Positions 54,155-64,000 of a DNA stretch of 64,000 bases are shown here, piece after piece. The notes beneath the pieces were generated by a model. The model was not told the origin of the DNA and did not search any database. It saw nothing but the letters and a program-made list of their open reading frames with translations. How positions within the stretch are numbered: position 1 is the stretch's first letter; each line of letters begins with the position of its first letter. Source of the DNA: Brassica napus (lineage: Eukaryota > Streptophyta > Magnoliopsida > Brassicales > Brassicaceae); assembly GCF_020379485.1 (NCBI RefSeq), contig NC_063439.1:14143683-14207682 (forward strand), read 5' to 3'. Made by a program: the position numbers and the translations under genes.

Positions 54155-55750
54155 TCCCCTCCCTCTTCAAAAAGATTTTTCCTCAAATCTGCTTTACCTG
54201 CAATAGAGGGGGCCAAGTCAGTAATATCAAAGTTTAAAATCAGATTACACTTACCTTGCAAGCCTCTTTGATAGGCATTATTGCTGACTTGTTCGGATAT
54301 GTAGAAGGCATTTATCCATTTAGTTCCAGATTCATTATTCAAACCTGATACATTGAAACAAAGCAAGTTAGCACATGAAAAGTTATCATAGAGTAATAAT
54401 CTTATTCCAAATTTGTTTCTGCTCGGTTTTGGCTTGTATGCTGTATCTGGAGGTGCTTCTTTGATGAGGAAGAAGCAAGTGACGTCCTGATGTCTCTCCT
54501 GGTTTATATCAGGCGGCTTGAAATGTTTGTCTTCCTCACGCTTGTTCTTTCCCTTGGTATGCTTCAAAGCTTCCATATAATCTGCACATGACTCTTTTGG
54601 CAAAAACAAGTGCATCATATCTGTGTAATCAATAAAAGAACTCTTGAAAACATGATTAGTTACCTTAGCATGCTCACCTGGTCGCCATAGATAGGATTGA
54701 GATGTTCTAAACTCAGAAAAGTTCAGACAAAGAAAACACAGAATCACCCGACTTGTAGAACGCATAACTCTTTCATTTGAGAAGCTTTGGACATGATTCT
54801 AATTCGACATGAGACCCTGATGAGTTAAGTTTCCATTGCAGTTGAGTTTGTTGCTTAATTCCTTCTGGTTGCTCAGATATGATCCTCGGACTGATCCTAT
54901 GTCAAAGCTGGCGGCTAGACAACTTCCAAGATTTGATTGTTGCATCTCTAATTTAGCCAAGGATCCATTCTTGATACTCTGATCATTACTATAGCCTCTC
55001 CTTTCGAGAAGTATAGTACTCAAAACTGTTTGACCTGTACGAATAGAAAGCAAATCAGGTTTCATGCGCTTCTCTGAATTTAGATAATTACCTCGGGTTG
55101 GTTTATTTGGAGATTGATGTAGAGTGAGTCCATCTGGTGGTTTCTCCTTGATTTGAGAAGAAAACATGAGTTCTCCTCCTACTCCAGTAATCACTTCACC
55201 ATTTACTCTAATGAAATCTCCATCTCCACTCTTGGTTTGACAATCTCTGAAATGATATTGAAGCTTTTGCAAATCTGGTGGCTTTTTCACCTTGACATGA
55301 TCAAGATGCAAGACATTTTGATCAGCTTCCAACTTCTTATTACCAAAGCTGCTTCTAGCACGAGCAGAGCACTCTCCAGGAATGATAAGTATGCTGTAAT
55401 ATGCTCCAGGTTACCACAAGTAGATCTGTAACCTTCCAGCCCAATCTGATATAAGCAGCTCACAAAATTTAGCCAAACTGATATGTTTTTGCGAAATTGA
55501 CAACATCTTGATGATCAGGTGGCCATTTGCTGTGTTGTCTGGTTTGTTGGATACAGGAAAGAGTGCGTAACATTCTCCAATTGTTTTCGTAGTGAAACTC
55601 TTGCTGAGCCGAGACGTGCATCCCTTTAACTTCAGATGGTAAAAGATCACCAAAAACAATTGTTGTTGCTGCCGATTTCTTCTCAATCACTATGGGATTG
55701 TTCCTGTGATTCCACAACTCTCCTCCAGGTTCAAATACAACATGTTCCAT
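53977..55750 (-). pseudogene. PPD-motif coding region of the gag-only element, unknown function
   Basis: Broken into several minus frames (55750-55411, 55332-54799, 54765-53977). The tripeptide PPD recurs: WPPDHQ, KKPPDLQ, KEKPPDGL, FKPPDIN, EAPPDTAY, often preceded by K or E. The last frame is open for 262 codons and ends inside the LTR (IIQATPPSS). I recognise no enzyme domain. The frame breaks may be ordinary decay. It could be an extended gag tail specific to this family. Confidence 0.5.
54155..54171 (-). other. Polypurine tract of the gag-only element
   Basis: 'tcccctccctcttcaaa' read on the minus strand is an unbroken purine run (AAGAGGGAGGGGA) that ends exactly at the LTR start. Confidence 0.75.
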
Positions 55751-55848
55751 GCACAGTTCGTGTCTTGAAAGCTCTACTGCTCTGGTCTTGTTCTAGACAA
55801 AGGGATTGATCAGAAAAGTACCCAAGAATATCTTTTGAATCACACGGA

Positions 55849-56765
55849 TCAATGACAATCAGTTGTCCCTTTTTTGCAAGCCGTCTGTGGCTCCCTGGGT
55901 GTCTCTTCTGGTACTATGGCTTGTTTGAAAGGAACCATGACGTTCTGAACAGGGTGCTCATCTTTCTGAATGGCAGCTGATGATTCTTTGGCTTGATCTC
56001 CTTGAATAAATGTACCTGATACCGGCTCTGCTGAATTAAGTTCTGAGACTGAAGTGATTGACTCCTGGTTATGTTCTTCTAAGGATGGACGTGTAGTGTG
56101 GGTCTCCCTGAATTGTTTCTCCACATCCATAATCACTTGAGACAGCTTCTTATGTCCTCCTCACTGAGACAGCTTGTTGTCTTGCTAGGTAAACCAATAA
56201 CACCGGTTGAACTTGATCTCACTCTGCCTTGTTGTTCCTGGACTGAGTTTGCAGAGCATGGCTTTGTTTCAGACTGTTTTCGAAGCACTGCCTTTTGGTA
56301 CTGTCTTGGAACATACTTATGACGCATCAAAGCTCTTAATTTAAGCCAGGTTGCAACAGGTTCGTTTCCATAGAATCTCCTAGACGACACCAATGGATTC
56401 CACCAGCTTGAAGCATAACCACAAAACTCGGCAGTGGCTAATTGAACCTTTTTTACTTCAGCATAGCTTTGATAATCGAAAATCAACTCCATCTTCTGTT
56501 CCCATTCCACATATGCAGCAGGATCAGACTTGCCATGAAAAGAAGGGATTTGAAATTTCAATCCAGCATGCTTCCGGTTTATGCCCATCTGATCAAACTC
56601 CTTTTTCTTGTACTCATCTCTGGATGATCTGCCTTTCCTTTACTGCTGTAGGTCTTGTCTGAATTTTCTCAATTGATCTTTGCAGACTTCATCCAGACTG
56701 GCTGTGAATTCTTCAAGAAAAAGCTTTTCTTTCTTGCTGAGTTCTCCTTTTTGATCTCCTGCCAT
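55849..56765 (-). pseudogene. Gag of the gag-only element
   Basis: ATG at 56765 (MAGDQKGELSKKEKLFLEEF), an in-frame TAA at 56640, then the capsid region IPSFHGKSDPAAYVEWEQKM, VKKVQLATAEFCGYASSWW and LMRHKYVPRQY, which is the gypsy-type retrotransposon gag family. A one-base shift near 56150 leads to an acidic region (NQESITSVSELNS) up to 55849. Gag would form particles; this copy is broken. Confidence 0.8.
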
Positions 56766-57468
56766 GGTACCTGAGACAAGAGAAAGATTAAGCCAGTAAG
56801 TAGTTCTAACAAAACAGATCACAATTATTGGATTTAGACAACGATCAGAACAGATCAAATCGAGAATAAAAAAATCAAAAACAATCAGGTTGATAATCAG
56901 AACAAGTTTGATAATCAGAAACAGACAGAAGCAACAGAACAAACGATCAATAATAAACCCAAACACAAACAGATCAGTAAACTTCAATCGACTGATCTCA
57001 AAACAGATTCAAATTGCCAAAACAAACCTAACCAACACACAGATAAGATTGAAACAATAAAACCCTAATTAGAACAGAAATAGATCATGAAATCAAGTTC
57101 AATTTCAGATTTGGATTTGATGATTAAAACAGGAAAGAACAGATTCACAATTCTCATAAACAATTTGATTTCTCTTAACCCTAATCAGTTTCAAATCAAT
57201 CAAACAAATTGATGCCTTTTTTAACACGGATCTGATAAGTTTTAAATCAAAAACGTGATCAACAGTCTCAGAACTATCAGATATCAAAAACACAAACACA
57301 GATCGATACGAAATCAAAGAGTATATGAAAAGACTTCAACATATTCGTGATCAAAACACTTAGATCTAACAGATTTCAAGCTTAAACAAGTAGATCTAAT
57401 CAAACTCGAAGAGAATATGAACAGATCAAAACGTGAACAGATAGAAATCAAAACACTTCCTTCCAGAG
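56766..57468 (-). other. Leader of the gag-only element
   Basis: AT-rich sequence between PBS and gag with many 'aacagatc' words. No coding region or strong structure is seen. Confidence 0.6.
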
Positions 57469-57482
57469 TTGCTCTAATACCA
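57469..57482 (-). other. Primer binding site, initiator-Met tRNA type
   Basis: Minus strand reads TGGTATTAGAGCAA, two bases from the LTR. It differs by one base from the common plant PBS TGGTATCAGAGC, complementary to initiator tRNA-Met. Confidence 0.75.
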
Positions 57483-57484
57483 CA

Positions 57485-58259
57485 TAATGAGATCCTAGGA
57501 TGATGCTCTGGAACAGATGGGATAATCCTTGCAGAAACGAATCAAAAGACTCAAGTTTCTCAAGGTATGTGGATCGAAAGGTGACACAAGAGGCTGCGGA
57601 AAGGCTCCTTGATACTCCTAGGCAATAGATCGGATATGACACACCAAACTAGAGCCCTTAGTCTCTGGATATTACACACCAGAAGTTGGATATTACACAC
57701 CAACACTCAATCAACTCGACAAGCAAGAAGAAACGAGAAAACAAAAGTTTTTAATAAAAAGATGGATGCTGATACAAGGGGCCACGACCACAATATAAAG
57801 GAGAAGCCTTGTACATGCACAAGGTCTCGGAAATAACAAAAACTCTTAAGTCTAATGGCTCCCTCGAAAACTAGACAAAGACATTGTTTCCGAAAACTAA
57901 ATAACATAAAAACATAGCTATAAAAATAACATAAGGTCTTCACGTGGACAGACCAAGATCAATCATCTAGGAGATAGGAGAAGTAGACTTGTGGCCTCAT
58001 TAAAAACCTTCCTTTGGAAAACCCAGTGGGACAAAACCAAAGGTTAGGAAAAGTGCACACACAAGCTACTTGCCTAGATGATGATCAGCTTGAAGGTGGA
58101 GTAGCTTGAATGATGGTTAAGGTGTCTTGGATGATCAAGCTTCGGCCAAGACTAATGTATTCTTCTTGTTTCCAAGCATTCTTCAATGCATACTCAGCTA
58201 CAATCTCTTCAGGTTCAGGTTTATACTTCCACTCCTTGGGGCTTTCCATGATCACATCA
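57485..58259 (-). repeat. 5' LTR of the gag-only element
   Basis: 775 bp, close match to 53377-54154, next to the PBS. The right end is followed by the duplicated CCATT and the continuation of the TatB integrase. Confidence 0.88.
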
Positions 58260-58276
58260 CCATTTTTCTGTAGGTA
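58260..58276 (-). pseudogene. TatB integrase stub between two insertions
   Basis: 17 bases that continue the TatB integrase frame (minus strand reads YLQKNG). They are flanked by the gag-only element on the left and A4 on the right. AGGTA (58272-58276) is the likely A4 target duplication. Confidence 0.65.
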
Positions 58277-59589
58277 TGATACCACTCAAATTACCCTAAG
58301 GAGTGTTACTCTCATCAAAAGAGGTTCAGATGTAGTACTTAGGGATCGAATCCACAAGGAGCTAGGGAACAATTAAATCTAGTATTTATTAATTCTAAAG
58401 GTTGTAATGTTTTAAATAAAATAGCAATAGTAACTAGCGAGTAAATGATAAATGTAACTTAGGTTGGAAATGATATTAGATGCAGGGCCACTACTCAGGT
58501 GTTGGAGATTATAATTCTTATAGATGCCTAACTGTTGCATGCATGATATATTAGAGCTCATTCGCTTAACTCAGTGATCAGCTGTCGCATGTACCACTGG
58601 TTAACAGACTAGATCTTGTGTCTCACCGGTTAGATGCAGACACAAGAGAGTGTCGATCGATAGTCTATTAAGACGTCGACCGATACACTTTTGCCAACAT
58701 CGATCGATTGTCAGTTGAGGACATCGATCGACGGGTTCTAGCCAGGCCTATGCGCGAGTATGAAAATGCTCTACTAAGATTATAAATTGGCGGTAAGCCC
58801 TCTCTAGAAATCCTAATATGATAGATAGATGTCAGGATGGGATAACAAGGGTGCTTGAATATGCAATCCTATGATCATGTTCTAGTTAGCTAGGCTAAAA
58901 CAAGCAATGAATACAAATCTATCATGAATATCACAACAAGGCAGATCTATAGTTTGGGGCTAATCCCACAAACCTATCTAAACCCTGGATCTAACAGTTG
59001 AACTACTCAGACATAGCAAAGCAATTCATATCAATGGATAAATAGAAACTCATAGAATAGATGATAAGAAAATGAAACAAGGAGTTCCAATCACAAGTGA
59101 TCTTCTCTCCCAAATGAAACTTGTAACAAAACTAGGTCTAGAAAAGAAAAGCTCTCCCTGCCGTCAAACACTTAGGCAGTATATATTCTACTAGGTTAAA
59201 AACTCGTCAGGGCATTTTGGTAATTTGGCTTGGCCTTGGTTTTTAAGTCTGCTGAATCCAAAATGTCGCGTCTGGTGTCTCGACATCGATCGACGGTACT
59301 TGTGTACATCGATCGATATTAATCTTCATCTGTCGAGGCATTTCCTGATATCGATCGTCAGCACTGATGCGTATCGATCGATTATTCTTCCTCTCGTCGA
59401 CCTCTAAGTGGTCAGCTCGGGTGAAATGTCCTTTATGCTCCAAAATGCTCCAAAGTCATAGCTTTACTCCGAAATGCACCTGAACCTGAAAACATACCTA
59501 GAAGAGTAGAAAACATAGATATATATATATATATATAGTAAAATAATAATATACCATGGATAAAAATGGGTCAAATCCAAGGTATATCA
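58277..59589 (-). repeat. 3' LTR of A4
   Basis: 1,313 bp, same ends as the A3 LTRs. It is slightly longer through a (TA)n run near 59519-59537. Palindrome clusters are at 58650-58735 and 59280-59385. Confidence 0.93.
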
Positions 59590-59607
59590 ACTCCCCCAGA
59601 CTTACCC
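59590..59607 (-). other. Polypurine tract of A4
   Basis: 'actcccccagacttaccc' beside the LTR is the complement of the Athila-like PPT. Confidence 0.75.
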
Positions 59608-61027
59608 TTTTGCTTGTCCTCAAGCAAAACATACAGGCAGTCTCTCTGAAAGAGGTTTGAAAATATTTGGGAACTTAAGATTTTAAAAACATAGAAATCT
59701 TTCCTCAACAATTTTGCAACCACATTTAAACAGTCCTAATCACAAAAGCACACTATGCAATATCCTAGCTTAGCAACCATTTCTAACATAACACAACTCA
59801 TCAATTCACGTCTGACATCCCCTCTACTGATTTCATTTCTTAGCATAAATATAAAGTGAATGCTTTACCTTGGGAGTATCGATCACAGGATGCAAGGATT
59901 TCAGACAGGTATCTGGAGCTGCAGGTAAAAGTTAGTTCCTAGTTTCTCTCTCTCTAAATTTCTCTCTTGAGTCAAAGTCTGCTTCCATTGCAGGATCAGT
60001 GACCAAGATTGGACAGGCTTCCATGAATCAAAACTTAATGGTGGTTGCCACCAAGTTCTGTTCACTTCTTTTTGACCTATATCCAAGAGTTCTTTGCGAA
60101 AGCGAGCCTTGAAGATTGCCGCCTCCAAGTCCCGTTTCGAACTCTTTTATTTGAGTCTTTATGAATCAAGCCTTAATGGTTTTAGCCACCAAGTCCTGTT
60201 CAGACTCATCCTAATTAAACAATAGATCTTTCTTATATATATATATATATATATATATATTTTATTGTTATTATTTTTATTTATTTTTTATTTTTATTCT
60301 ATAACTAATCTAGGGTCGAAATCTAGAGAGAGAAAATGTGATAAATAATCTAAACCAGGCGTTACCTTCCAGACCTATCTGAAGAATCCGATCCCATGTA
60401 TACCAAGCCCCAAGACAAGCGGTTATGTCAGGTTTAGTGTTGGAAATCAGCTTTGGTTACTTCATGCGGTTCAAGGCAAGTGTGTAGTTGATAGGTTGAT
60501 CTGCTTTAGCATCTCTAGTGCTATCTGCAATCAGTAAATCTAAAATGGTGCTAAAGATTGGTTAGATATTCATGTTTAAACCAATATTAGATTATAGTCC
60601 CTATTTTCGATAGCTAAGCATAATTTATTTGAAATTCCTTTTTACGTAAGAATAAAATAAATTATATCAGTAAATCTCCCCCCAGACTTAAATTACACTG
60701 TCCCAATGTAACTCAGCCGGAGTTATGATGAAAAGTGTATGATGTACGAAATGTAACAAGTAGGTAAGATACATCTGACCGGGTTAGATATCGATCGATG
60801 GGTAAGTGTTACATCGATCGCCGTGTGGTTGCCTATGTCGAACGATGTCGATGTCTCGTCGTCGGTCGATATTCAAGTCCTCCTACTTGGGTCTCCTAAA
60901 TCTAAAAGAAATAAAACGAAAGAAATTAAATGCTAGCTAATAAAACCAAAGTAAAATACTTAATAGTGGGTTGCCTCCCACTCAGCGCTTGGTTATAGTC
61001 ATTTAGCTTGACTGTGGTAGTGATTGG
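59608..61027 (-). other. A4 3' untranslated region
   Basis: Counterpart of 33641-35018, with the 75-codon frame at 59901-60128, the second purine block near 60679 and three TCGATCGA-type sites near 60790-60870. No recognised gene. Confidence 0.6.
60234..60260. repeat. (TA)n microsatellite
   Basis: About 13 TA units followed by a T-rich run. A3 has a much shorter run at the same place (near 34267), so it grew or shrank after the two copies parted. Confidence 0.9.
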
Positions 61028-64000
61028 CTATTGGGTGGAGAAGCAGCTGCTTGTTGGAAAGCAAGCATCCACGTCATCTCTGCGCATTCTGGACCAAGAT
61101 GCAATGAAACTTCTTGTGGCCTCATCATTTCTTGTCCATTTGTCATCCATCTTCCCAAGTACATTGGAGATGTTCTGTAGCCTTTCTTGAATGTTGTCAA
61201 TGCTGACCTGGTGCCAGCCTATGTTGTCATAGGCGTATGCTGAAAGATCTGTCAGTTCCTTTTGCATTGACTCCACTGTCTTGTGTATCAGCTGCTCGCC
61301 GATTGTTGTAGACTCGGCGTCGATCGATGCGATTATGTGTTCGTTGGTCGATCTCGGTGAGTTGCCGTCGATCGATTTTGCCTTTGTCCTGTCGATCGAT
61401 GCTGATATCTGATGTTGAGCTGCGAGTTGCCTCTGAATGGCTTTGACTTCTTTCTGTAGCCATTCTGCGTGGTTGTCTAGTCCACTGATTTTGTTGTCGA
61501 ATGGAAAGTAGATGTCATCGCAGCGTTTGTCAAGTCGTTCCTCCATGTTGTCTAGAGCAGTGTAGATCTTGGATGTGATCTTGTCAACTTCTGCTGCTGT
61601 GTAAGGAAGTAACTCCACAGGTTTCTTGCCATCGATCCAGGGTCCTCTTAGCCTGTCGATCGATGCTGATTTTTCCTGCAAAAAACTTTGATTAGTAATG
61701 TTCTCAATATCCTTTTGGGCATCAAGTAATTGACTAGACAATTTGTTTAAATCTATCATGACTGGTGATATAAAACGGTCATGCATATCCTCGTAAGTCC
61801 TCAGCCTCTCATTCATTGCTGAGACTTTGGCGTCGAGCGATGTGAAGGTGCACATGTCGATCGATGTGGCTGGATGTTGGTCCTTCTTGCGAATGGTGTC
61901 CAGGTCTTGCTGTAGTAGCTCGATTTTGGTGCTTAGCCAGTCCACGTTGTTGTTGAGAGGGCAGTAAACGTCGTTTATCCTTGTGTCGATGTATGAGACT
62001 TCCCATTCATCCCTGTGTTGTGTTGAGCATCGCGGTTCTGCAAGAATCTGAGCTGTAGGAAGACTGACGTCGATCGATGTTGCACATGGTGCGTCGATCG
62101 ATGCTGAGGTCGTAGCTTCCTTCTCAAGTTGCTGACGTAAACTATCAATTTCTGTCCTCATTTCTGCCATACATCTGAAAAGCTCATTGTAGCCTCTATC
62201 CAAAGGCTGATGTGTTTCATCTATCAATGTTTTGAGCTCCTCTCCCAGTTTCTCCTGAGCTCCACAAATACCAAACACCATTTCATCGATTTCTTCTTTG
62301 GTGTAGAGTTCTGGTGCCAGTCTTGTGAGTGTGAAGGAAGTGGCATGTTCTGGAAGACAGATGTGGCTCTCTTCAAAAAGAGATGCTCTTTCCAGTATTT
62401 TCCTGATGTTGTCCTTTGTGACAGGTATCATCTCACCAGCTGCGCTTCGTGCGTGTCCACGCTCATCTCTGTAGACTCCATATTCGTCCCTTTGTTCCCA
62501 AGTGAACTTTCTGGCTCCATACATGTCGAAAGCGCGGCTCCCACATTCATAGCGTCTGTCGATCGACGTCGGATTATCCATATCGATCGACGTTGGTGTT
62601 ACCCTGTCGATCGATGTCTCCATTATACCGTCGATCGATGCTTGCCCTTTTGGTTGGCGTGATAGATCTGGGTTGGTCTCTGTTGTGGTGACTCCTGCGT
62701 GGTTGTTGGGATCTGTTAGAATGACGTCTGGAGTGCCACGTTGCTGTGAGAACAGGTTGTCGGGTCCATTGGTTACTTGAAGGATGTCTGCTATGTCCTC
62801 TCTGGACACTTGTAAAATCCTTCCATCCATTGCACGTGCGTTGCCATCTGGATCCCTGAAAATACCAAATTCATCAGGTGTTAGAAAACCGTAATCAATG
62901 TTTGCATAATTATTCTTTTTAGAAATAGAGAGATTAGGGTTTAGAGTAGTATCGATCGATGTAGATACAGTTACATCGATCGATGGCAGAGTAATTTCTG
63001 CAGAACTTGTGTTCTTGAGATGATTGCTCTTCATGGATTTTTCTGTTGATGTAGAAGGAAGAGTGTTCATCTTATTTGCTTGTGTGTTTGCTCTGATGTG
63101 TGTAGGTGGTTTCGGAGGTGCAAAACGATTTATATAGGTATCTGTAAACCTAGTTAGGGAGGGAATATTCTCCTGCTCCTGAATTTTCGCTGCGGCGCGA
63201 ATATCGATCGATGTTCCTTTCGGTGTGTCGATCGATGTGAGCGGTTGTTTTGCTGGACGAGGGTGGGTATCGACCGATGTGGAGTGCACAGCGTCGAACG
63301 ATGTTGGAAACGTGTTGGTGAAATTGTGTGTTTCAAGTCTTTCATCCTGCAAAGACATTTCTATTGCACGTTCTTTCCAGTAATCCTCATCGTATTCCTC
63401 GGTATGTTCCTCATGAGGTGAAGTAATTACAGTGTCAACTGCAAAACTTTCATGGAAACCACTGTCTGCCCAACTGCCTATGGAATAATCATCATGTCCT
63501 CTCCTGGTTGGAGGTTGGAAGGCAAAATGTTGGTAGCAATGATTAGGTGAAGCGAAATGGTCAAGTGGGTGCATTACGTCGAGTGACGTGTTGTTGTGGT
63601 CATCGGTCACCATTGACACATTGGAATCGATCGATGGAAAGGTTGGGGTGTCGATCGATTCCGAGTACTCTGTTTCGTACTCCGATTCATACTCTGCTCC
63701 ACAATGGCATGCGCCAATGAAGCCAAGTTCTTTCCCATAATCCACAGAATTAATTACCTTTCTCTTAGGTCGGATGGGATCGTAGTGGATGTTTGGGTCT
63801 ATGAGCGTTAGACACAATTTGTTTTTGTTCATGTCACATACAGCTCCTACTGTAGCTAGGAAGGATCTTCCAAGCAGAAGTGAAGAGTTCCAGTTAAGCT
63901 CGATGTCTAAGACATGAAAATCTACAGGGACAAGGGCATTACCAATCAGTACCTCCAGATCTCTTATGATGCCTCCGGATCGTTTCTCTGAAAGATCCAC
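61028..64000 (-). CDS. A4 protease C-terminus and SID-rich ORF, intact, partial at window end
   Basis: 990 codons without a stop. It starts inside the protease (SSLLLGRSFLATVGA; the DTG lies beyond the edge), then the acidic CGAEYESEYETEYSES patch. SID motifs follow (about 20, with SVD, SLD and SFD decays), each encoded by TCGATCGAT in the same frame. Two copies of a short domain occur, DEFGIFRDPDGNAR (near 62830-62880) and DEYGVYRDERGHAR (near 62435-62490). The C-terminal 450 residues are hydrophilic and helix-prone (RTEIDSLRQQLEKE, VDKITSKIYTALDNMEERL). No RT or integrase motif is seen. The stop is at 61028. Function is unknown; by position it replaces pol. Confidence 0.8.
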   Translation of the reverse strand: MDLSEKRSGGIIRDLEVLIGNALVPVDFHVLDIELNWNSSLLLGRSFLATVGAVCDMNKNKLCLTLIDPNIHYDPIRPKRKVINSVDYGKELGFIGACHCGAEYESEYETEYSESIDTPTFPSIDSNVSMVTDDHNNTSLDVMHPLDHFASPNHCYQHFAFQPPTRRGHDDYSIGSWADSGFHESFAVDTVITSPHEEHTEEYDEDYWKERAIEMSLQDERLETHNFTNTFPTSFDAVHSTSVDTHPRPAKQPLTSIDTPKGTSIDIRAAAKIQEQENIPSLTRFTDTYINRFAPPKPPTHIRANTQANKMNTLPSTSTEKSMKSNHLKNTSSAEITLPSIDVTVSTSIDTTLNPNLSISKKNNYANIDYGFLTPDEFGIFRDPDGNARAMDGRILQVSREDIADILQVTNGPDNLFSQQRGTPDVILTDPNNHAGVTTTETNPDLSRQPKGQASIDGIMETSIDRVTPTSIDMDNPTSIDRRYECGSRAFDMYGARKFTWEQRDEYGVYRDERGHARSAAGEMIPVTKDNIRKILERASLFEESHICLPEHATSFTLTRLAPELYTKEEIDEMVFGICGAQEKLGEELKTLIDETHQPLDRGYNELFRCMAEMRTEIDSLRQQLEKEATTSASIDAPCATSIDVSLPTAQILAEPRCSTQHRDEWEVSYIDTRINDVYCPLNNNVDWLSTKIELLQQDLDTIRKKDQHPATSIDMCTFTSLDAKVSAMNERLRTYEDMHDRFISPVMIDLNKLSSQLLDAQKDIENITNQSFLQEKSASIDRLRGPWIDGKKPVELLPYTAAEVDKITSKIYTALDNMEERLDKRCDDIYFPFDNKISGLDNHAEWLQKEVKAIQRQLAAQHQISASIDRTKAKSIDGNSPRSTNEHIIASIDAESTTIGEQLIHKTVESMQKELTDLSAYAYDNIGWHQVSIDNIQERLQNISNVLGKMDDKWTRNDEATRSFIASWSRMRRDDVDACFPTSSCFSTQ

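Larger units (their letters stand above)
53377..58259 (-). mobile_element. 4.9-kb gag-only LTR element with Met-tRNA type PBS
   Basis: Flanked by CCATT (53372-53376 and 58260-58264). LTRs are 53377-54154 and 57485-58259. Sense order is PBS, leader, gag, a region of PPD-containing frames, PPT. No protease, RT or integrase is visible in 3.3 kb of internal sequence. The last coding frame runs past the PPT into the 3' LTR. PBS and gag show it is unrelated to both the Athila and Tat elements here. Confidence 0.88.
30070..58276 (-). mobile_element. TatB: Tat-lineage element of the palindrome family, minus sense, split by three insertions
   Basis: From the left: 3' LTR (30070-31103), PPT complement, a duplicated LTR-end block, antisense ORF (plus strand, split at 32314/50634 by A3), spacer with hairpin module, integrase (minus, 53376 to 52320), then a stub at 58260-58276. 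Insertions are A3 (TSD AAGGT), a gag-only element (TSD CCATT) and A4. The rest of pol, gag and the 5' LTR lie beyond the window. It is the only palindrome-family member here with integrase, so its lineage may have mobilised the smaller members. Confidence 0.82.
58277..64000 (-). mobile_element. A4: Athila-like element, continues beyond the window
   Basis: LTR 58277-59589, PPT complement at 59590, 3' untranslated part and a long open frame to the window end. It matches A3 throughout, with scattered substitutions and several indels, but the frame broken in A3 is intact here. Protease start, gag, PBS and 5' LTR must lie to the right of the window. Confidence 0.92.

Noticed and set aside
62210..62662. 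Plus-strand 150-codon frame in A4 (also 45019-45357 in A3)
   Set aside because: Shadow of the SID-rich ORF. The palindromic SID codons keep the opposite strand open too.

Overview
The window looks like plant nuclear DNA made entirely of nested LTR retrotransposons. I see no ordinary host gene, tRNA, rRNA or CRISPR array. Athila- and Tat-type Ty3/gypsy elements, plant-style PBS/PPT signals, 5-bp target-site duplications (TSDs) and extreme nesting point to pericentromeric or other heterochromatin. From remembered repeat families (not a search) I infer a Brassicaceae genome, probably Brassica or a close relative.

Layout, left to right. 1-2638: the end of a long LTR (family C) and a minus-sense Tat fragment (TatC) with an antisense-ORF remnant and a field of small dyads. 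2639-4138: the LTR end of an Athila-like element (A1). 4139-30069: a plus-strand Tat element (Tat1) with a 455-bp LTR, decayed protease/RT/RNase H and a split integrase. Tat1 holds a truncated Athila (A2, 7120-10057), a solo family-C LTR (10098-27439, TSD GAAGG) and a solo palindrome-family LTR (27596-28930, TSD GGCCC). Inside the solo family-C LTR sits a 14.4-kb non-autonomous element (LARD, 11047-25437, TSD AGTTA). Its 5.5-kb and 4.7-kb LTRs are mostly arrays of a perfect 26-bp palindrome.

30070-58276: a minus-sense Tat element (TatB) with LTR, PPT, antisense ORF and integrase. It is split by an Athila-like element (A3, 32315-50633, TSD AAGGT) that itself contains a gag-pro-only Tat element of the palindrome family (PAL-Tat, 36233-44925, TSD TTGAG), and by a gag-only element (53377-58259, TSD CCATT). 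58277-64000 is a second Athila-like element (A4) that runs off the window with a 990-codon open frame.

The notable biology is in the repeats. The palindrome family carries from one to more than 100 copies of its palindrome in U3, upstream of the TATA box, and copy number differs between the two LTRs of a single element. The Athila-like family carries a different palindrome (core TCGATCGA) in its LTRs and, always in one frame as Ser-Ile-Asp, throughout its proteins. Its polyprotein has a repeated short domain, and no RT or integrase is visible. The Tat elements share a hairpin module downstream of pol whose stems appear to covary, and an antisense ORF with a small phase-0 intron.
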